From the NCBI GenBank assembly GCA_009699565.1, contig WLNX01000031.1, positions 1-12,420 of the forward strand: 12,420 nt of DNA, given 5' to 3'. This document shows, in pieces, positions 1-5,397 of the stretch; position 1 is the stretch's first letter; the number at the start of each line of letters is the position of its first letter. The notes beneath the pieces are model-generated. The model worked only from the letters and a program-made list of their open reading frames with translations, ran no database searches and had not been told where the DNA came from. A program made the position numbers and the translations under genes. This stretch comes from Actinomycetota bacterium. Its GTDB lineage: Bacteria > Actinomycetota > Thermoleophilia > Solirubrobacterales > Solirubrobacteraceae.

Positions 1-558
1 GGCGACGAAGGCGTCGACGTTTCCGTCAAGCTCGTCCAGAATTTCTACCGCGGTGCCCTCGTAGTGGGCGAGCGGATTGGCGGCGTTGCCGTACTGGTAG
101 GGCATGTAGTACGAGGGATCGTCCGCAGCCATGTCGAGGGCCATCGCGACGGCGCCGTTCGATCCCTGATCACCCGGCGAGTAGACAATCTCCGCCCCAT
201 ACATCTTCAGCAGCTGGGTGCGCTCAGGCGTGACGTTGTCCGGCATCACAACCTTCAGCGGGTAGCCCTTGCGTGCGCAGATCATCGCCAGCGATATTCC
301 GGTGTTGCCGGATGTCGGCTCGAGAATCGTCTGACCTGGAGCGATCAGGCCCTTCTCTTCGGCGTTCTCGATCAGGGACTTTGCGACCCGATCCTTGATC
401 GAACCGGTTGGATTGTTGCACTCGAGCTTGGCCCAGATTCGCACGCCCGGCTTCGGCGAGAGCCGCTTGAGCTCAATCAGCGGCGTATTGCCGATCGAGT
501 CGACGAGATCGCTGTAGCGGCCGGCGCAGGGACGGCGTTCAATCGGTGGAACAGCCAT
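1..558 (-). CDS. cysM: CysM-type cysteine synthase (O-phosphoserine sulfhydrylase), N-terminal 186 residues, cut by window edge
   Basis: PLP-dependent fold-type II enzyme that replaces the side-chain leaving group of an activated serine with sulfur to make cysteine in the cytoplasm. Visible motifs are IGNTPL (residues 22-27), the PLP-lysine motif PTGSIKDR with Lys55, and the phosphate/substrate loop PTSGNTGIS. The residues around MPYQYGNAANPLAHYEGT resemble mycobacterial CysM, which uses O-phosphoserine and the CysO thiocarboxylate. Adjacency to a CysO gene supports CysM over generic CysK. The ATG at 558 gives the usual short lead-in to the first strand; it lies 29 bases after the cysO stop and has no clear Shine-Dalgarno, but a TATCGT hexamer ends 9 bases upstream. 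The reading frame is open to base 1, so the C-terminal part, including any substrate-selecting tail, is outside the window. Family assignment is very secure; the substrate is inferred from context. Confidence 0.93.
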   Translation of the reverse strand, partial: MAVPPIERRPCAGRYSDLVDSIGNTPLIELKRLSPKPGVRIWAKLECNNPTGSIKDRVAKSLIENAEEKGLIAPGQTILEPTSGNTGISLAMICARKGYPLKVVMPDNVTPERTQLLKMYGAEIVYSPGDQGSNGAVAMALDMAADDPSYYMPYQYGNAANPLAHYEGTAVEILDELDGNVDAFVA

Positions 559-567
559 GCTTTACAA

Positions 568-573
568 ACGATA
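568..573 (-). promoter_or_regulatory. Putative -10 element (TATCGT) for cysM
   Basis: TATCGT on the minus strand ends 9 bases before the cysM ATG. It fits the TANNNT pattern seen before many other starts in this window. No matching -35 is evident. It would allow cysM to be transcribed separately from cysO with almost no leader; co-transcription with cysO is also possible. Confidence 0.4.
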
Positions 574-588
574 GCGCGTCGACGCGCT
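573..588. repeat. 16-bp perfect palindrome AGCGCGTCGACGCGCT between cysO and cysM
   Basis: The 16 bases read the same on both strands. They run from the first base of the cysO stop region to the edge of the putative cysM -10 box. In RNA this could fold as a six-pair stem with a TCGA loop. It could be an operator, an RNA hairpin affecting cysM expression, or chance in GC-rich DNA. Confidence 0.6.
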
Positions 589-875
589 TATCGCGAAAGG
601 CTCGCGCCACCGGCCATTGCAGGCAGGATCACGAGTCCGTCGGCGCCCGACACGACCGTGTCGAGGCCGTCGAGCACGCGCACATCCTCGTCGTTCAGGT
701 AGACGTTGACGTAGCGGTTGAGACCGCCGTCCTCACCGAAGAGCTGATCTCGGGTGGCGGGATGCGCGCCAACCAGATTGTTTAGAACTTCACCGACGGT
801 GGCGCCTTCAGCGGTCACTTCGCGCTCGCCGCCAACAGAAGGTCGCAGGACAGGTGGGATTCGAATTATCGCCAT
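588..875 (-). CDS. cysO: CysO-type ubiquitin-like sulfur carrier (ThiS/MoaD family) with a 5-residue C-terminal tail
   Basis: A 95-residue beta-grasp sulfur carrier. An E1 activates its terminal Gly-Gly and converts it to a thiocarboxylate, which donates sulfur to CysM for cysteine synthesis. The block VNVYLNDEDVR (residues 56-66) and the ending VILPAMAGG (82-90) closely match mycobacterial CysO. Unlike mycobacterial CysO, which ends at Gly-Gly, this one continues with ASLSR (91-95) before TAA at 588, so the reactive glycine is masked as translated. The ATG at 875 lies 12 bases after the stop of the E1 gene, with cysM 29 bases downstream, consistent with one sulfur-transfer operon. No Mec/JAMM protease gene is visible; it could lie beyond the left edge. 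A generic MoaD/ThiS role is the alternative, but the neighbours argue for CysO. Confidence 0.92.
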   Translation of the reverse strand: MAIIRIPPVLRPSVGGEREVTAEGATVGEVLNNLVGAHPATRDQLFGEDGGLNRYVNVYLNDEDVRVLDGLDTVVSGADGLVILPAMAGGASLSR

Positions 876-884
876 CGTCTGCTC

Positions 885-890
885 AGGTTA
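885..890 (-). promoter_or_regulatory. Weak putative -10 element (TAACCT) before cysO
   Basis: TAACCT ends 9 bases before the cysO ATG and no Shine-Dalgarno is obvious. The TAA is also the stop codon of the upstream gene, so the match may be partly forced by coding. It would be an internal operon promoter if real. Confidence 0.25.
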
Positions 891-2069
891 CCCCGAGGCG
901 GCGCAGAACGCCTCGTAGTCGGGGAAGACGCCCAGCTCCTCGTCAGCGATCTCGTTCGGGTCACGCGAGCAGATCGGGCACTCCGGGTCTTGGCGAACCT
1001 TGAGCTCCGTGAAGCTGGCTGCAAGCGCGTCGTACATAAGCAGACGGCCGATCAGAGGGTCTCCGGCTCCGATGATCAGCTTGATCACTTCAGTTGCCTG
1101 CAACAGGCCCATCGTCCCCGGGAGCACGCCCAGGACCCCGTTGGCGCCGCAGGACGGTGCCATCTCGGCGGGCGGCGGCTGACGGAAGAGGCAGCGGTAG
1201 CAGGGGCCTCGACCTGGGGCGAAGACGCTGAGCTGGCCTTCGAAGCCAAGAATCGCGGCCGATACGACGGGGATCCCGAGACGGATGCTGGCGTCGTTCA
1301 GCAGGTAGCGGGTCGGGAAGTTGTCAACGCCGTCGACGATGATGTCCCATCCTTGGATGATGTCCATGATGTTGGAGGCGTCGAGCCGCGTCGGGTAGCC
1401 AACAACCGCCACGTCCGGGTTGAGCGCCTTGATCGTCTCGGCGGCCGAATCAACCTTCGGCGTTCCGATCCTGTCGGTCGTGTGGATGACCTGGCGCTGA
1501 AGGTTCGAGAGATCAACAACATCGTCGTCGACAATCCCGAGCGTCCCGACACCGGCGGCGGCGAGATAGAGCGCCGTAGGCGAGCCAAGCCCGCCCGCCC
1601 CCAGCAGGAGCACGCGAGCGTCAAGAAGCTTCTGCTGCCCCTCTACTCCTACCTCAGGCACAAGCAGGTGGCGGCTGTAGCGCTCGCGCTGCTCGGCAGT
1701 GAAACTGCGGGGCACCTGAACTTCGTAGCCGCGGTCCTTCCAAAGCGTGAACCCTCCGGCCATCGACTCCACGTCGGAGTAGCCCATGTCAGCCATCAGG
1801 GTGTGGGCGCCGAATGCCGAACGAATGCCGGATGCGCAATAGAGGATTACCCGCTGTGAGCGATCCGGAACGACGCCTTCGATGCGCGTTTCGAGATAGC
1901 TGCGCGGAATGTGGAGCGCGCCCGGGAGCATTCCCGCGGCCAGCTCTTCAGTCTCGCGGCAGTCAACGACGACGACTCCTTCTCCGAGCAGCTGGGCGAC
2001 CTCGGACGGGTCGACTTCCTTGATCTGCTCCTTTACATGACGCAGCAGTTCGCTTCCTGATTGGGTCAC
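888..2069 (-). CDS. moeZ: Rhodanese-E1 fusion: MoeZ/MoeB-like adenylyl- and sulfurtransferase activating CysO
   Basis: A 393-residue two-domain enzyme expected to adenylate the Gly-Gly end of CysO and convert it to a thiocarboxylate. Residues about 15-118 are a rhodanese domain with active-site loop CASGIRS (Cys78). Residues about 122-393 are a ThiF/MoeB-type E1: RYSRHLLVPEVG, nucleotide loop GAGGLGSP (157-164), DLSNLQRQVIH (186-196), DGVDNFPTRYLLND, and the candidate catalytic Cys307 in PSCGANGVLG. Cys290/Cys293 and Cys364/Cys367 form two CXXC zinc-ligand pairs. Total length matches mycobacterial MoeZ, but there the order is E1 then rhodanese; here it is reversed. The start is GTG at 2069, supported by the purine-rich GGTGGAGAA just before it. 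It is the first gene of the minus-strand sulfur operon. It may also serve molybdopterin or other carriers, as MoeZ does. Confidence 0.9.
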   Translation of the reverse strand: MTQSGSELLRHVKEQIKEVDPSEVAQLLGEGVVVVDCRETEELAAGMLPGALHIPRSYLETRIEGVVPDRSQRVILYCASGIRSAFGAHTLMADMGYSDVESMAGGFTLWKDRGYEVQVPRSFTAEQRERYSRHLLVPEVGVEGQQKLLDARVLLLGAGGLGSPTALYLAAAGVGTLGIVDDDVVDLSNLQRQVIHTTDRIGTPKVDSAAETIKALNPDVAVVGYPTRLDASNIMDIIQGWDIIVDGVDNFPTRYLLNDASIRLGIPVVSAAILGFEGQLSVFAPGRGPCYRCLFRQPPPAEMAPSCGANGVLGVLPGTMGLLQATEVIKLIIGAGDPLIGRLLMYDALAASFTELKVRQDPECPICSRDPNEIADEELGVFPDYEAFCAASG

Positions 2070-2071
2070 TT

Positions 2072-2078
2072 CTCCACC
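2072..2078 (-). promoter_or_regulatory. Ribosome binding site supporting the GTG start of the rhodanese-E1 gene
   Basis: The minus strand reads GGTGGAG followed by AA and the GTG start. The spacing is short (2-4 bases), but it is one of the few purine-rich Shine-Dalgarno-like sites in the window, and no in-frame ATG lies nearby. Confidence 0.5.
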
Positions 2079-2111
2079 GCCTGCAATATTGGGGTCGACT
2101 TCACTTCATAA

Positions 2112-2117
2112 AGGATA
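2112..2117 (-). promoter_or_regulatory. Putative -10 element (TATCCT) for the moeZ-cysO-cysM operon
   Basis: TATCCT on the minus strand lies 42 bases before the GTG start and would give a leader of roughly 35 bases that contains the Shine-Dalgarno. The 110-base divergent region (2070-2179) must also hold the SCO gene promoter. No convincing -35 was found. Confidence 0.35.
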
Positions 2118-2164
2118 GCGCCGGCGCTTCGACCGGCGCGGCGCCCGCATCGCCAGCGGCGGCG

Positions 2165-2170
2165 TACCCT
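2165..2170 (+). promoter_or_regulatory. Putative -10 element (TACCCT) for the SCO gene
   Basis: TACCCT ends 9 bases before the ATG at 2180. The context GTACCCTGA resembles GTAGCCTGA before the CoA-transferase gene. No Shine-Dalgarno sits in the short interval, so a leaderless or near-leaderless transcript is likely. Confidence 0.45.
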
Positions 2171-2179
2171 GAAGGGTCG

Positions 2180-2794
2180 ATGAACCCCCGCCTGCGGCTG
2201 ACACTGATGGCAGCGGCCTCGATTGCACTGCTGGCAATCCTCGGCTTCCTGCTTCTGAGCGACCCCAACAGCGGCGCGCGCAGGCTCCCCGCAACCCGTT
2301 TCGCCGGCGCAATCCGCCCCGAGTCGCCTCCCGTGAGGTTTGCGCTTCGAGACGAGAACGGCCGGACCGTTGATGCCCGCTCCCTGCGCGGCAGTCCAGC
2401 AATCGTCGCGTTCATGTATTCGACCTGCGACAACGACTGTCCGACGATGGCACAGCAGATAAGAGGGGCACTTGACCGTCTTGACGGCAATGTGCCTGCC
2501 GTCGCCGTGAGCGTCGACCCGGCGACTGACACGCAAGCCAGCGCTCGCCGCTTCATCGCATCCCAGCACCTCGGCGGGCGGATGAGCTTCCTGCTCGGCT
2601 CCCAGCAGTCACTACAGCCGGTCTGGCGCGCGTTTGGGGTGGCACCGCAGGAGAAGGGCCGGGAACACTCGGCGGTGGTCGTCCTGCTCGATGCTGAAGG
2701 TCGCCAGCGGATCGGCTTCCCGCTCAGCGAGCTGACGCCGGAAGGAATAGCCCACGACATCCGCGTCCTCCAGCGCGAAGCCCGCCGCCGCTAG
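2180..2794 (+). CDS. SCO1/SenC family copper-binding thioredoxin-fold protein, membrane-anchored
   Basis: A 204-residue protein of the SCO family, which delivers copper to (or reduces cysteines of) the CuA site of cytochrome c oxidase and sometimes acts in general copper or redox homeostasis. Residues about 7-27 form an N-terminal hydrophobic anchor (LTLMAAASIALLAILGFLLL), placing the domain outside the membrane. The copper motif is CDNDC, Cys83 and Cys87 in a CXXXC, and the third ligand is probably His163 in GREHSAVV. SVDPATD (111-117) is the family's SVDP motif. Length is normal for a bacterial SCO. The gene converges on a small membrane-protein gene, and the two share CTAG (2791-2794), each reading TAG there. 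The next genes, a polytopic protein and a histidine-bearing peptide, may belong to the same copper theme (inference). Confidence 0.9.
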   Translation: MNPRLRLTLMAAASIALLAILGFLLLSDPNSGARRLPATRFAGAIRPESPPVRFALRDENGRTVDARSLRGSPAIVAFMYSTCDNDCPTMAQQIRGALDRLDGNVPAVAVSVDPATDTQASARRFIASQHLGGRMSFLLGSQQSLQPVWRAFGVAPQEKGREHSAVVVLLDAEGRQRIGFPLSELTPEGIAHDIRVLQREARRR

Positions 2795-2931
2795 CCGTCC
2801 GACCCGTCGGACTTGTCGCGCTTCGCCTCGCGGCGGGAGCTCCACCAAAGCCCTGCCCCTATTAGGAGAATCGGGGCGAGGTAGAGCAGCACGTGGTACC
2901 AGTGCCCGGCGTGCGCGAGCGGCAGATTCAC
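2791..2931 (-). CDS. Small histidine-containing single-pass membrane protein (46 aa), unknown function
   Basis: The frame opens with GTG at 2931-2929, whose last two bases plus A form the TGA stop of the upstream membrane-protein gene (GTGA overlap), a classic translational-coupling arrangement. The peptide begins MNLPLAHAGHWYHVLLYLAP, with His7, His10 and His13, followed by one transmembrane helix (about residues 13-30) and a charged tail rich in Lys, Arg and Asp (SSRREAKRDKSDG). By the positive-inside rule the tail is cytoplasmic and the histidines are outside or at the membrane face. A longer in-frame ATG at 3033 would bury the start in the upstream gene and add a non-hydrophobic arm, so I prefer GTG. 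I do not recognise a named family. Coupling suggests it is a partner of the 472-residue protein. Its stop codon overlaps the convergent SCO stop. Confidence 0.7.
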   Translation of the reverse strand: MNLPLAHAGHWYHVLLYLAPILLIGAGLWWSSRREAKRDKSDGSDG

Positions 2932-4346
2932 GACGCTGCCGCCGAGAGGAGCCAAAGGCCGATGCATGTGAACGCGACCATCACCGTCAGCATCCAGTAT
3001 TGCGAGCGAACGGCGACGCGCGGGTCGGCCCAAGTTGCAAGCGCGCGGTCGTGGGCGAGTACCAGCCCCGCGACGTGCCCGATCACCAGCGCGGCAACTT
3101 GGACGTACCAGATCGCGTTTGCCCCCAGCAGCGAATAGTCGATCGCCGAGGTCGATGTGCCGAAGATGTCGGAGCCGTCGCCGAGGGGATCTGAAACCAG
3201 AAAGACCGCGGCCTGCCCCTGGAAGAGCAACAGCGAGAAGTAGTGGGCGACGATGTAGGCGAACGCGATCGGAATCAGCGTGTGCGCAAAGCTCCGGGCC
3301 AGCTCGTCAACCGGCGGCTTCCCTGCCCCGGTGCGGCACATGCCAATCACTGCCAGCCGGTAGAGACCGCTGACCAGAGCAACAATCAGCAGCAGGCCGA
3401 CCGTGTAGGCCAGCTCGACCGAGGTCGCGTCGCTGAACCCCGCGGAGGAGAATGAATCGGTCAGCGACTGCGCGAGGCCGCCGGCGCCGGTCCAGATTGC
3501 CCCTTGGGAGAAGCCGTCGAAACTTGTGCTGCCGATCATCACGCAGACGACGGCAACCGAACCGGGGACCTGCGGCATCTTCAGCGCTCCGACGATCGGC
3601 GCCCGCAGGCTGCAGCGGCGTCCTTCCCAGTCCAGCGGAGCCAGCAACGCAAAGAGGCTGAACGCGACGCCAAACCCGTCTGCATTGCGGCACCACTTTT
3701 CGGCACCAAAGCAGCTCATCCCGATCAGCATGATCGCCGCATAGAGCAGAGCGGCGATAGCCAATGAACTCGGGCTTTCGCGGCCGCTCCAGACCAGCTC
3801 GATCCAGGCAAAGGCGAAGATCGTCAGCGCAGCCGGCCAACGCCCGAGCCGTTCGGGATAGGCCATCGGCGCGGGCAGGCCTCCGGAGATCCTCGAAATT
3901 GCCCAGCCGAGACCGCGACCGACGGCGCGCCAAGGGCTGATGACGTTGAACACGTCTCCAAACACGACCGACAGGAATGGGATTCCGACCCAGACGAGAA
4001 CGAAGATCGCGGTTGGGGCAAGGTTCGCCGTGGGGGTCTGGCTGCCGGCCAGGCCTGCGTAAACGATTACTGCAAAGCCGCACACGCCAAGCAGGCCGGC
4101 AAGCATCTCGAGCGCCAGCGGCGCGCGGCCGAGCAGGCGCTCCTTCAACCCCGCGATAACCGGCTTCGGCCAGAGGACCGTCAGCGCGACGAAGGAGGCG
4201 ACCAGTACCAGCGCCGCAGCCCAAGCAAAGAGCCAGACGGGGATTGGCAGGTCGGCACGCTGCCCGATGCCGTGAGCCGCCGCCTGTGCGGGGAGGACTA
4301 GAGCGGCGAGAAGTGCCGCCGGGGCAGCGAGGCGTATTCGGTACAT
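2928..4346 (-). CDS. Polytopic membrane protein with N-terminal signal peptide and intramembrane histidines; unknown function
   Basis: A 472-residue integral membrane protein with roughly 10-11 hydrophobic segments. A signal-like helix (residues 1-24) ends in PAQAAA|HGIGQR, so cleavage could leave a histidine at or next to the new N-terminus. Other notable histidines are His355 and His368 in the helix SFAHTLIPIAFAYIVAHYF, and His424 and His432 in GHVAGLVLAHDRA; a histidine pair spaced like this in a helix can bind metal or haem (inference). SVVFGDVFNVISPWRA and SDPLGDGSDIFGT are distinctive loops. I recall actinobacterial relatives carrying the automatic label 'fenitrothion hydrolase', which tells little about the natural role and is not supported by any hydrolase motif here. 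The ATG at 4346 starts the signal peptide; TATCGT ends 9 bases upstream. The gene overlaps the following small gene by GTGA. A copper or other metal transport or redox role is possible given the SCO neighbour. Confidence 0.85.
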   Translation of the reverse strand: MYRIRLAAPAALLAALVLPAQAAAHGIGQRADLPIPVWLFAWAAALVLVASFVALTVLWPKPVIAGLKERLLGRAPLALEMLAGLLGVCGFAVIVYAGLAGSQTPTANLAPTAIFVLVWVGIPFLSVVFGDVFNVISPWRAVGRGLGWAISRISGGLPAPMAYPERLGRWPAALTIFAFAWIELVWSGRESPSSLAIAALLYAAIMLIGMSCFGAEKWCRNADGFGVAFSLFALLAPLDWEGRRCSLRAPIVGALKMPQVPGSVAVVCVMIGSTSFDGFSQGAIWTGAGGLAQSLTDSFSSAGFSDATSVELAYTVGLLLIVALVSGLYRLAVIGMCRTGAGKPPVDELARSFAHTLIPIAFAYIVAHYFSLLLFQGQAAVFLVSDPLGDGSDIFGTSTSAIDYSLLGANAIWYVQVAALVIGHVAGLVLAHDRALATWADPRVAVRSQYWMLTVMVAFTCIGLWLLSAAAS

Positions 4347-4355
4347 GCCCCGGAA

Positions 4356-4361
4356 ACGATA
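4356..4361 (-). promoter_or_regulatory. Putative -10 element (TATCGT) for the polytopic membrane-protein gene
   Basis: TATCGT ends 9 bases before the ATG at 4346, the same hexamer and spacing as before cysM. It directly abuts the hairpin at 4362-4387, which would occupy the region normally holding the spacer and -35. No Shine-Dalgarno is present. Confidence 0.4.
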
Positions 4362-4387
4362 CGGGGCGGACCAAAAGGCCCGCCCCG
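4362..4387 (-). terminator. GC-rich hairpin, likely terminator of the secreted-protein gene
   Basis: An inverted repeat with an 8-bp outer stem (CGGGGCGG against CCGCCCCG), one A/C mismatch, two more pairs and a four-base loop. It lies 42 bases after the secreted-protein stop. On the minus strand it is followed by TATCGTTTCC, which is only weakly T-rich, so it is not a textbook intrinsic terminator. It sits 15 bases before the next start codon and could instead act as an attenuator. Confidence 0.6.
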
Positions 4388-4429
4388 ATACCGCATTCGA
4401 ATCTCTGTTACGAGAGTTCGGTCAGCTTG

Positions 4430-5326
4430 CTACTTCTTGCAAGGAACCGTGCTCGTAACAATCGGACCAGTGTGGTTGATCGACAGCGTCAGGTCGCCAG
4501 CCGTGAAGGTTGGCTGCGTGTCGCGGTCGAGCATCACGTTGTAGATGCCGTTGTAGCCGAACGTCAGCTTCTTGTTCTTGGGGCAGCCGGTCAGAGCCTG
4601 CAGCGGCTTGCCCTTCTTGTTCTTGACAGCCTTGATCGTGCTGTCAAATGACGACAGCTGCGACATCAGGATGCCTGACGGGTTGATTAGACCCTTCGGG
4701 ATCGAGAACGTGATCTTGGTGCCGTACTTCTTGGCGGCGGCCCCGGTTGCCTTGCCGATGTCACCGGTGATCAGGCCCTTGCCCGTGAGCGGGTTGTAGG
4801 TGCGCAGACCGAGCTGCGTTGGCGACAGGATCACAACGTCGACCGTGAGGTTCGGACGCAGCGTGTACTGGCCAACTCCGGCGGTGGCGTTGCGGGCGTA
4901 GCCTGCTGCGACTCCGCCACCGATGACCGAGCCCTTCGGGCAGGTCTTAGGGTCGGCGACCGCAGTAGCCAGCTCACAGGTCGGGAATCCCGCCGTGGCA
5001 AGCTTCATCTCTTTCGGGAAGTAGATGTAGGCCTGCATCGTCGCGAATGGCGGCTCCTCAAGAGCGCCACCGGCTACCGACGCCGGGCCGAAGGTGTTTG
5101 TACGACAGGCAGCCGAGTTGGCCGCAGTCGCGCATGATGCATCCTGCTTGATGATGTGGAACGGATGCAGGTAGCTTCCGACCGAGCCGGGCTTCTTTGC
5201 AGTACCGGCCTTGCCAATTACCTTGGCCTCAAACCGCTGCCAAGTCGACGGGCTGGCGACTGCTGAACTGGCCCCAATTGCGGCCATCAGACACGCCACT
5301 CCGGCGATCAAGATTACTTTGCGCAT
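4430..5326 (-). CDS. Secreted disulfide-rich protein (298 aa), unknown function
   Basis: Residues 1-25 are a Sec signal peptide (MRKVILIAGVACLMAAIG..., cleavage likely after AVA|S). The mature part has no transmembrane segment, is lysine- and threonine-rich, looks beta-rich, and has six cysteines (65, 74, 117, 129, 248, 296), enough for three disulfides. The segment TCELATAVADPKTCPKGS, followed by IGGG, recalls a family of secreted hypothetical proteins I associate with Solirubrobacterales, where genomes tend to carry several paralogues; this is from memory. The ATG at 5326 is fixed by AGGAGGAG placed 2-4 bases upstream, the strongest Shine-Dalgarno in the window, suggesting high expression. 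It has a leader of unknown length in the 71-base gap after the acetyltransferase gene and probably its own promoter, although no good -10 was found there. A hairpin at 4362-4387 follows it. No enzymatic motif is visible. Confidence 0.85.
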   Translation of the reverse strand: MRKVILIAGVACLMAAIGASSAVASPSTWQRFEAKVIGKAGTAKKPGSVGSYLHPFHIIKQDASCATAANSAACRTNTFGPASVAGGALEEPPFATMQAYIYFPKEMKLATAGFPTCELATAVADPKTCPKGSVIGGGVAAGYARNATAGVGQYTLRPNLTVDVVILSPTQLGLRTYNPLTGKGLITGDIGKATGAAAKKYGTKITFSIPKGLINPSGILMSQLSSFDSTIKAVKNKKGKPLQALTGCPKNKKLTFGYNGIYNVMLDRDTQPTFTAGDLTLSINHTGPIVTSTVPCKK

Positions 5327-5328
5327 TT

Positions 5329-5336
5329 CTCCTCCT
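5329..5336 (-). promoter_or_regulatory. Strong Shine-Dalgarno (AGGAGGAG) of the secreted-protein gene
   Basis: The minus strand reads AGGAGGAG, AA, ATG. It is nearly fully complementary to the 16S anti-SD and stands out in a window where most starts lack any SD. Confidence 0.85.
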
Positions 5337-5397
5337 GCTTTCTACGGGATGGTTTCCATCTAATGAATACCACGAATGGCACCAAAGTTGCGCAGGT

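Noticed and set aside
64..702. Plus-strand frame of 212 residues across cysM and cysO
   Set aside because: Antisense to two clearly conserved genes and without any family signature.
990..1859. Plus-strand frame of 289 residues antisense to the rhodanese-E1 gene
   Set aside because: Low-complexity Arg/Gly/Val composition and no recognisable motif; the opposite strand has complete E1 and rhodanese motifs.
2928..4346. Naming the polytopic protein fenitrothion hydrolase
   Set aside because: I recall the label from automatic annotation of relatives, but no hydrolase motif is visible and a multi-helix membrane protein with a signal peptide does not support it.
3307..4374. Long minus-strand frame of 355 residues overlapping the polytopic membrane protein
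   Set aside because: It is a shadow frame: arginine- and proline-rich with no domain, whereas the other frame encodes a signal peptide and clear membrane helices.
5327..5397. TTTGGT-17-TTAGAT as a promoter for the secreted-protein gene
   Set aside because: Both hexamers match consensus at only about half of positions; too weak to list as a feature.
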